Assembly (NCBI GenBank): GCA_964242735.1
Contig: CAXTAK010000005.1
Span: forward strand, 108,336 to 172,335
DNA length: 64,000 nucleotides
From: CADCUY01 sp964242735
GTDB lineage: Bacteria; Actinomycetota; Actinomycetes; Actinomycetales; Quadrisphaeraceae
Direction: 5' to 3'
Shown: positions 51,678-64,000 of the stretch, piece by piece
Numbering within the stretch: the first letter of the stretch is position 1
How the letters are laid out: each line of letters begins with the position of its first letter
The notes under the pieces: generated by a model
What the model was told of the DNA's origin: nothing
What the model saw: only the letters and a program-made list of their open reading frames with translations
Database searches by the model: none
Translations under genes and position numbers: made by a program

Positions 51678-51986
51678 TCAGGCTCCCCCTCCGAAGACGT
51701 CGATGTTGCCCTCGCGCAGCGTCACGACGGCGCGCTTGGTGTCCTTGCGCTTGCCCGGACCGGCCTTGGTGCGGCGGCGCTTGCCCTGGCGGTTCATGGT
51801 GTTCACCGACGACACCCTCACCCCGAAGATCTTCTCGACGGCGATCTTGATCTCCGTCTTGTTCGACGCGGGGTCGACGAGGAAGGTGTACTCCCCGCGG
51901 TCGAGGAGCGCGTAGCTCTTCTCGGAGACCACGGGGGCGATGAGGACGTCGCGGGGGTCCTTGGCGACGCCGGAGACAGCGGTCAT
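51678..51986 (-). CDS. rplW: 50S ribosomal protein L23
   Basis: A 102-residue L23, docking site for trigger factor and SRP at the tunnel exit: RDVLIAPVVSEKSYALLDRG, FLVDPASNKTEIKIAVEKIF and VNTMNRQGKRRRTKAGPGKR. It overlaps the rplD stop (ATGA). Confidence 0.98.
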   Translation of the reverse strand: MTAVSGVAKDPRDVLIAPVVSEKSYALLDRGEYTFLVDPASNKTEIKIAVEKIFGVRVSSVNTMNRQGKRRRTKAGPGKRKDTKRAVVTLREGNIDVFGGGA

Positions 51987-52777
51987 GGCGAGACCTCCAC
52001 GGTGGGCTGGGCGGTCGGGGCGGCGGCCGCGGGGGCGGGGGCGGGCGGCGCGGTGTCAGCGTGGTCGGGCGCGCCGGGACCCGCCGCCCCAGGAGCTGGT
52101 GCGTCGTCGGCGACCATCCCCGTGGACTGGGCGATGAACGCGTCGAGCGCGGCGCGGGTGAACACGACGTCGTCGGAGACCAGTACGTCGTAGGTGTTCA
52201 GCTGGTCCGCGTGCAGCAGGTGCACCTCGGGCACGTTGCGCAGGCTGCGCCACGCCAGCTCCTCGCTGCGGGCGAGGACCACCAGCACGTGGCGGGCGGA
52301 GCTGATGCGGGCGATCGCCGCGGTCGCGACCCGCGTGGAGGGGACGTCACCGGTGACCAGGGAGGTCACCACGTGCACCCGATCGGCACGGGCCCGGTCC
52401 GACAGGGCCCCGCGCAGCGCGGCCGCCTTCATCTTGCGAGGGGTGCGCTGGGAGTAGTCCCGCGGCGTGGGGCCGTGGACGACGCCACCACCGGCGAACT
52501 GCGGGGCGCGCAGGGAACCCTGGCGCGCGCGGCCCGTGCCCTTCTGCTTGTAGGGCTTCTTGCCGCCGCCGCGCACCTCCCCGCGCGTCTTGGTGCTGTG
52601 CGTGCCCTGGCGGGCGGCGGCGAGCTGCGCGACCACGACCTGGTGCATCAGGGGCACGGAGGCAGGAGCGTCGAAGACGCGGCCCGGCAGCTGGACGCTG
52701 CCCGCGCTGTCGCCGCCGGCGTCGGTCACGCGGACGAGGCGGTCGGAGCCGCTCTTCTTGTCGGCGAACGTGCTCAT
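51983..52777 (-). CDS. rplD: 50S ribosomal protein L4
   Basis: A 264-residue L4: LMHQVVVAQLAAARQGTHST, the tunnel-loop segment GGGKKPYKQKGTGRARQGSL and YSQRTPRKMKAAALRGALSD. The final 40 residues are an Ala/Pro-rich tail, so it is longer than usual. It overlaps rplC and rplW by four bases on either side. Confidence 0.97.
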   Translation of the reverse strand: MSTFADKKSGSDRLVRVTDAGGDSAGSVQLPGRVFDAPASVPLMHQVVVAQLAAARQGTHSTKTRGEVRGGGKKPYKQKGTGRARQGSLRAPQFAGGGVVHGPTPRDYSQRTPRKMKAAALRGALSDRARADRVHVVTSLVTGDVPSTRVATAAIARISSARHVLVVLARSEELAWRSLRNVPEVHLLHADQLNTYDVLVSDDVVFTRAALDAFIAQSTGMVADDAPAPGAAGPGAPDHADTAPPAPAPAAAAPTAQPTVEVSP

Positions 52778-53454
52778 GCCCGTCCTCCCTCGGCGGTCGG
52801 CGCGGACTTCGCCGCGGTCTTGATCAGCACGACGGCGCCGCGCGAGCCGGGCACGGCGCCCCGGACGAGGACGTAGCCCTTCTCGCTGTCGACCGCGTGC
52901 ACGGTGAGGTTCTGGGTGGTCTGCTGGTCGACACCCATGCGGCCGGCCATGCGCATGCCCTTGAAGACGCGGCCGGGGGTGGAGGCGCCACCGATCGAGC
53001 CGGGCTTGCGGTGGTTGCGGTGCGCGCCGTGGCTGGCGCCCACGCCGTGGAAGCCGTGGCGCTTCATGACCCCGGCGGTCCCCTTGCCGCGGGTGGTGCC
53101 CACGACATCGATCACCTGGCCGGCGGCGAACACGTCCACGGTCAGCTCCTGGCCCAGGGAGTACTGGCCCGCGTCGGCGGTGCGCACCTCGGCGATGTGG
53201 CGGCGCGGCGTGGCCCCGGCGGCCTCGAAGTGCCCGGTGACCGGCTGGGTCACGCGGCGCGGGTCGATCGCCCCGAAGGCGAGCTGGACGGCGGCGTACC
53301 CGTCGCGCTCGGGGGTGCGGACCTGGGTGACGACGTTCGGCGGCACCTGGACCACGGTCACGGGCACGAGCCGGCCGGCGTCGTCCCAGACCTGGGTCAT
53401 GCCGAGCTTGGCGCCCAGCAGGCCGGTGACCCGGCGGTTGGCGGTGGAAGTCAT
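52774..53454 (-). CDS. rplC: 50S ribosomal protein L3
   Basis: A 226-residue L3: GLLGAKLGMTQVWDDAGRLV at the start and the extension that reaches the peptidyl transferase centre, GVGASHGAHRNHRKPGSIGG, followed by TPGRVFKGMRMAGRMG. Normal length. It follows rpsJ by 27 bases. Confidence 0.98.
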   Translation of the reverse strand: MTSTANRRVTGLLGAKLGMTQVWDDAGRLVPVTVVQVPPNVVTQVRTPERDGYAAVQLAFGAIDPRRVTQPVTGHFEAAGATPRRHIAEVRTADAGQYSLGQELTVDVFAAGQVIDVVGTTRGKGTAGVMKRHGFHGVGASHGAHRNHRKPGSIGGASTPGRVFKGMRMAGRMGVDQQTTQNLTVHAVDSEKGYVLVRGAVPGSRGAVVLIKTAAKSAPTAEGGRA

Positions 53455-53481
53455 GGTCTCGCTCCTGTCCCTCAGCCGGTC

Positions 53482-53790
53482 TCAGAGCTTGATCTCGATG
53501 TTCACGTCCGCCGGCAGGTCGAGCCGCATGAGCGAGTCGACGGCCTTGGGCGTGGGGTCGATGATGTCGATGAGGCGCTTGTGCGTGCGCATCTCGAACT
53601 GCTCGCGGCTGTCCTTGTACTTGTGCGGCGAGCGGATCACCACGAACACGTTCTTCTCCGTGGGGAGCGGCACGGGCCCGACGACCGTCGCACCGGCGTT
53701 GGTGACCGTGTCCACGATCTTGCGCGCGGAGCTGTCGATGACCTCGTGGTCGTACGACTTGAGCCTGATGCGGATCTTCTGTCCGGCCAT
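53482..53790 (-). CDS. rpsJ: 30S ribosomal protein S10
   Basis: A 102-residue S10 (also known as the antitermination factor NusE): MAGQKIRIRLKSYDHEVIDS, PLPTEKNVFVVIRSPHKYKD and FEMRTHKRLIDIIDPTPKAV. It is the first gene of the S10 cluster, with a 252-base gap to tuf. The ATG at 53790 is the standard start. Confidence 0.98.
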   Translation of the reverse strand: MAGQKIRIRLKSYDHEVIDSSARKIVDTVTNAGATVVGPVPLPTEKNVFVVIRSPHKYKDSREQFEMRTHKRLIDIIDPTPKAVDSLMRLDLPADVNIEIKL

Positions 53791-53965
53791 GGCGTCCGTC
53801 CTGTCTTCTCGTCGTGCCGCTGGTGCTGGGAGTCGTGCCGTTGCCAGCGCTCTGCCGCCGACCCCCGCGCTCGGGCGTGTCGTCACCCTCGGGAGCAGGA
53901 GTGTCATCCGTTGCGGGGAGCGCCGCACGAGAGGGCCCGACGGGCGCTGCAGCGACCGGCTGATG

Positions 53966-53993
53966 ATGCCAGACGCGGACCCCCGGAGTCCAA
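53966..53993 (-). promoter_or_regulatory. Possible promoter of the S10 cluster
   Basis: TTGGAC (53988-53993) is 16 bases from TGGCAT (53966-53971) on the minus strand, just after the tuf terminator. The -10 is poor. Position fits a start for the long ribosomal operon with a leader of about 170 bases. Confidence 0.3.
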
Positions 53994-54003
53994 CTGGACG
54001 CCG

Positions 54004-54037
54004 CGACGGGGCCCGGCCCTGCGGCCGGGCCCCGTCG
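54004..54037 (-). terminator. Terminator after tuf
   Basis: A perfect 15-bp stem (54004-54018 with 54023-54037) closes the loop CTGC six bases after the tuf stop. It separates the rpsL-rpsG-fusA-tuf unit from the S10 cluster. Confidence 0.85.
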
Positions 54038-54042
54038 GGGTG

Positions 54043-55236
<1,194 letters not shown>

Positions 55237-55330
55237 TGGGTCCTCCTGCTGGTGTCTCTACGGCTGGGTCTGGGGGTGGTGCCGTGCTGCTCTGGTGCTC
55301 GTCTGACGCGGGACGGCGCGAGGCCGCCCC

Positions 55331-57433
<2,103 letters not shown>

Positions 57434-57541
57434 GCTGTGGTCCCGTCCGGCCCCTGCGGGCCCGTTGGTGGTGCGGTGGTGCTGCGGTGTGGTGCGGGGT
57501 GATCGGCGTGCCGGTGGTGCCGATCGCCGGGGACCGGTGGG

Positions 57542-58012
57542 TCACCAGCGGTAGTGGGCGAAGGCCTTGTTCGACTCCGCCATCTTGTGCGTGTCCTCGC
57601 GGCGCTTCACCGAGGCGCCGAGCCCGTTGCTGGCGTCGACGAGCTCGTTCATGAGCCGCTCGGTCATCGTCTTCTCGCGCCGCGCCCGCGAGTAGCTCAC
57701 GAGCCAGCGCAGCGCCAGGGTCGTGGAGCGACCCGGCTTCACCTCGATCGGCACCTGGTAGGTGGCGCCGCCGACCCGGCGCGAGCGGACCTCGAGCGCG
57801 GGGCGCACGTTGTCCATGGCCTTCTTCAGCGTGACCGTCGGGTCGGTGCCGGTCTTCTCCCGGGCGCCCTCGAGCGCGCCGTAGACGATCCGCTCGGCGA
57901 CGGACTTCTTGCCGCCGGTCAGGATCTTGTTGACGAGCTGGGTCACCAGCGGCGACCCGTACACCGGGTCGACGACGAGCGGCCGCTTCGGAGCCGGTCC
58001 CTTGCGAGGCAT
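57542..58012 (-). CDS. rpsG: 30S ribosomal protein S7
   Basis: A 156-residue S7, the primary head-assembly protein: MPRKGPAPKRPLVVDPVYGS, NKILTGGKKSVAERIVYGAL and REDTHKMAESNKAFAHYRW. Normal length. Its ATG shares one base with the rpsL stop (TGATG). Confidence 0.98.
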   Translation of the reverse strand: MPRKGPAPKRPLVVDPVYGSPLVTQLVNKILTGGKKSVAERIVYGALEGAREKTGTDPTVTLKKAMDNVRPALEVRSRRVGGATYQVPIEVKPGRSTTLALRWLVSYSRARREKTMTERLMNELVDASNGLGASVKRREDTHKMAESNKAFAHYRW

Positions 58013-58383
58013 CAGTTCCCCTTCTTCGCGCCGTAGCGGCTGCGGGCCTGCTTGCGGTTCTTCACGGCCTGGGTGTCGAGCGCGCCGCGCACGATCTTGT
58101 AGCGCACGCCGGGGAGGTCCTTCACCCGGCCGCCGCGGACGAGCACGATGGAGTGCTCCTGGAGGTTGTGCCCCTCGCCGGGGATGTACGCGGTGACCTC
58201 GACCTGGCTGGACAGGCGCACGCGCGCGACCTTGCGGAGCGCGGAGTTCGGCTTCTTGGGCGTCGTGGTGTACACGCGGGTGCACACACCGCGGCGCTGC
58301 GGGCTCCCCCGCAGGGCCGGCGTCTTCTGCTTGACGGGCTTGTCTGCTCGGCCCTTGCGGACCAGCTGCTGGATCGTGGGCAC
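58012..58383 (-). CDS. rpsL: 30S ribosomal protein S12
   Basis: A 123-residue S12 of the decoding centre: PTIQQLVRKGRADKPVKQKT, then TTTPKKPNSALRKVARVRL with the lysine equivalent to Lys43, and RGGRVKDLPGVRYKIVRG with the equivalent of Lys88, both wild-type for streptomycin sensitivity. The GTG start is preceded by GGAGAA. First gene of the str operon. Confidence 0.98.
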   Translation of the reverse strand: MPTIQQLVRKGRADKPVKQKTPALRGSPQRRGVCTRVYTTTPKKPNSALRKVARVRLSSQVEVTAYIPGEGHNLQEHSIVLVRGGRVKDLPGVRYKIVRGALDTQAVKNRKQARSRYGAKKGN

Positions 58384-58570
58384 CGGTTCTCCGTACCTGC
58401 TGGTTCTGCGGTCTGGTGGGGTGGGTGGGTCGACGGGCGGCGATCGGCCCGCCACCACCCGAGGGTGCCGCGCCGCTGTCGGTGCTCGGCCCCCGCGCCC
58501 GGGCGTGTCGCCCGCAGGGCGAGGTCCGCGGACCGTGAGCGTCCCGGGAGTGGTCCGGGCTCAGTTGGTC

Positions 58571-58600
58571 AGGGTACGTCCCGTGCCGCCGGACCGTCAA
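58571..58600 (-). promoter_or_regulatory. Promoter of rpsL-rpsG-fusA-tuf
   Basis: On the minus strand TTGACG (58595-58600) lies 18 bases from TACCCT (58571-58576), a good vegetative promoter. Transcription should begin near 58563. Confidence 0.7.
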
Positions 58601-58619
58601 AGCGGTCCAGCGGCACGAC

Positions 58620-58663
58620 CGGTCCTGCAGCGGCCTGCGGGCCCACGAACGGCTGCAGGACCG
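58620..58663. repeat. 12-bp perfect inverted repeat upstream of the rpsL promoter
   Basis: CGGTCCTGCAGC (58620-58631) and GCTGCAGGACCG (58652-58663) are separated by 20 bases, between the rpoC terminator and the rpsL -35. It may be a second terminator arm or a regulator site. Confidence 0.6.
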
Positions 58664-58686
58664 ACGCGCCGCTGCCGGGAGCGCGT

Positions 58687-58721
58687 CGGGGCGGCGCCAC
58701 CGTGCCGGTGGCGCCGCCCCG
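58687..58721 (-). terminator. Terminator after rpoC
   Basis: A perfect 16-bp GC stem (58687-58702 with 58706-58721) with the loop TGC, six bases after the rpoC stop. Ends the rpoB-rpoC transcript. Confidence 0.85.
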
Positions 58722-58727
58722 CTCGGC

Positions 58728-62618
<3,891 letters not shown>

Positions 62619-62676
62619 AGTGCCTTCTCTCTGTGGTCCTGCTGGCGTTCCTGCGTGCTGCTGGGTGGTGCTGGAG

Positions 62677-62711
62677 GCGGGCAGCGCCGGCGCTCGGCCG
62701 GCGCTGCCCGC
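62677..62711 (-). other. Strong hairpin between rpoB and rpoC
   Basis: A perfect 15-bp stem (62677-62691 with 62697-62711) and 5-base loop starts three bases after the rpoB stop. It looks like an intrinsic terminator without a U tract but lies inside an operon that must be read through. Confidence 0.7.
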
Positions 62712-62714
62712 GGA

Positions 62715-64000
62715 TCAGACCTCTTCGACGCTGCTGGGCTCGCGGCGGGAGAGGTCGATGCCGAGCTCCTCCGCGGCGCGGAACACGTCGTCGTCACCCT
62801 CGCGCATCTCGATCGAGGTGCCGTCGGAGGAGAGCACCTCCACGTTCAGGCACAGGGACTGCATCTCCTTGATGAGCACCTTGAACGACTCCGGGATGCC
62901 CGGTTCGGGGATGTTCTCGCCCTTGACGACCGCCTCGTAGACCTTGACGCGACCGAGGACGTCGTCGGACTTGATCGTCAGGAGCTCCTGCAGGGCGTAC
63001 GCCGCCCCGTAGGCCTCCAGCGCCCACACCTCCATCTCGCCGAAGCGCTGCCCGCCGAACTGGGCCTTCCCGCCCAGCGGCTGCTGCGTGATCATCGAGT
63101 AGGGGCCGGTGGACCGGGCGTGGATCTTGTCGTCCACGAGGTGGTGGAGCTTGAGGATGTACATGTAGCCCACCGACACCGGCTCGGGGAACGGCTCACC
63201 GGAGCGGCCGTCCATCAGCCGCGCCTTGCCCGCCGCACCGACGAGGCGCTCGCCGTCACGGGTCAGCGTCGTGGTCTCCAGCAGGCCGGTGATCTCGTCC
63301 TCGCTCACGCCGTCGAAGACCGGTGAGGCCACCGGGGTCCGCGCCGGCGCCTCGCGCGCCACCTCCGGGATGCGGACGGCCCACTCGGGCTGCCCCTCGA
63401 TCTTCCAGCCCTGCGCCGCGATCCACCCCAGGTGCAGCTCGAGCACCTGGCCGACGTTCATCCGCCCCGGGACGCCCAGCGGGTTCAGCACGACGTCGAC
63501 GGGGGTGCCGTCCTCGAGGAAGGGCATGTCCTCGACCGGGAGGATCTTGGAGATGACGCCCTTGTTCCCGTGACGCCCGGCCAGCTTGTCGCCGTCGGTG
63601 ATCTTGCGCTTCTGCGCCACGTACACGCGCACCAGCTGGTTCACGCCCGGCGGCAGCTCGTCGCCGTCCTCGCGGTCGAAGACCTTCACCGCGATGACCG
63701 TCCCCGACTCCCCGTGGGGAACCTTCAGCGAGGTGTCGCGGACCTCGCGGGCCTTCTCCCCGAAGATCGCGCGCAGCAGCCGCTCCTCGGGGGTCAGCTC
63801 GGTCTCGCCCTTGGGCGTGACCTTGCCGACGAGGACGTCGCCCGGCACGACCTCGGCGCCGATGCGGATGATGCCGCGGTCGTCGAGGTCGGCGAGGACC
63901 TCCTCGGCGACGTTGGGGATGTCGCGGGTGATCTCCTCGGGGCCGAGCTTGGTGTCGCGGGCGTCGACCTCGTGCTCCTCGATGTGGATCGAGGACAGGA
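62715..64000 (-). CDS. rpoB: RNA polymerase beta subunit, C-terminal 428 residues
   Basis: The gene continues beyond the right edge. The visible part covers IHIEEHEVDARDTKLGPEEI, PNVAEEVLADLDDRGIIRIG, GDVLVGKVTPKGETELTPEE, the active-site lysine region QKRKITDGDKLAGRHGNKGV, DMPFLEDGTPVDVVLNPLGV and the end MRRAEELG-like FRAAEELGIDLSRREPSSVEEV. The rifampicin-binding region lies outside. The frame is intact to the edge. Confidence 0.99.
   Translation of the reverse strand, partial: LSSIHIEEHEVDARDTKLGPEEITRDIPNVAEEVLADLDDRGIIRIGAEVVPGDVLVGKVTPKGETELTPEERLLRAIFGEKAREVRDTSLKVPHGESGTVIAVKVFDREDGDELPPGVNQLVRVYVAQKRKITDGDKLAGRHGNKGVISKILPVEDMPFLEDGTPVDVVLNPLGVPGRMNVGQVLELHLGWIAAQGWKIEGQPEWAVRIPEVAREAPARTPVASPVFDGVSEDEITGLLETTTLTRDGERLVGAAGKARLMDGRSGEPFPEPVSVGYMYILKLHHLVDDKIHARSTGPYSMITQQPLGGKAQFGGQRFGEMEVWALEAYGAAYALQELLTIKSDDVLGRVKVYEAVVKGENIPEPGIPESFKVLIKEMQSLCLNVEVLSSDGTSIEMREGDDDVFRAAEELGIDLSRREPSSVEEV

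Larger units (their letters stand above)
58384..58727. other. rpoC-rpsL intergenic region (344 bases)
   Basis: The only gene-free stretch over 300 bases. From right to left it holds the rpoC terminator (58687-58721), an inverted repeat (58620-58663), the rpsL promoter (58571-58600) and a leader of about 180 bases before rpsL, in which I see no open frame or known riboswitch. Confidence 0.7.

Noticed and set aside
58012..58383. Streptomycin-resistance change in rpsL
   Set aside because: Both lysines equivalent to Lys43 and Lys88 are wild-type.

Overview
The window is a very GC-rich (roughly 74% by eye), gene-dense stretch of an actinobacterial chromosome. The signs are a WhiB-family regulator, a BldM-like orphan response regulator, GuaB3, a GroEL1 with a histidine-rich tail, DUF3817 and DUF5709 proteins, many GTG starts and several apparently leaderless genes. 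Gene order matches that known from Streptomyces and Mycobacterium (guaB3-guaB-bldM-whiD/whiB3-groEL-groES-tsaD, and the rpoB-to-glmM supercluster). A Kineosporiales-like lineage is possible but not proven. No tRNA, rRNA, insertion sequence, prophage, CRISPR or defence locus was seen; this is core genome.

Region 1 (1-13.4 kb): the start of a UvrD/PcrA helicase, a glycerophosphodiester phosphodiesterase, a Nudix hydrolase coupled to a nucleotidyltransferase-gluconokinase fusion, then guaA-DUF3817-SURF1 with overlapping ends, a DUF427 protein, the glycerol genes glpK-glpF with divergent glpD, and the IMP dehydrogenase pair guaB-guaB3. Phosphodiester breakdown, glycerol uptake, phosphorylation and oxidation sit close together, as do the genes making GMP.

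Region 2 (13.4-33 kb): developmental and stress regulators (bldM, a MerR/cobalamin-domain-like regulator divergent from whiD), groES-groEL under two CIRCE elements, a THUMP-like methyltransferase, an orphan glycosyltransferase, the tRNA t6A genes tsaD, tsaB and tsaE with rimI, a MarR-DHA2 efflux pair, an AIM24 protein, and the envelope and cofactor genes alr, nnr, acpS, glmS and coaA.

Region 3 (33-64 kb), almost all on the minus strand: read in the direction of transcription it runs rpoB-rpoC, rpsL-rpsG-fusA-tuf, the S10 cluster, the spc cluster through secY-adk-map, infA-rpmJ-rpsM-rpsK-rpoA-rplQ, truA (fused to DUF5709), rplM-rpsI and glmM. GC-rich perfect hairpins punctuate it after tuf and rpoC and inside rpoB/rpoC, rplO/secY and rplQ/truA.

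The most unusual points are two gene fusions (nucleotidyltransferase-gluconokinase and TruA-DUF5709), the MerR regulator divergent from whiD with a palindrome over the whiD promoter, a glmM without an ordinary start codon, a repeated leaderless promoter pattern, tandem operator-like repeats between glpF and glpD, and low-complexity extensions on many ribosomal proteins. No completely new multi-gene system was identified.
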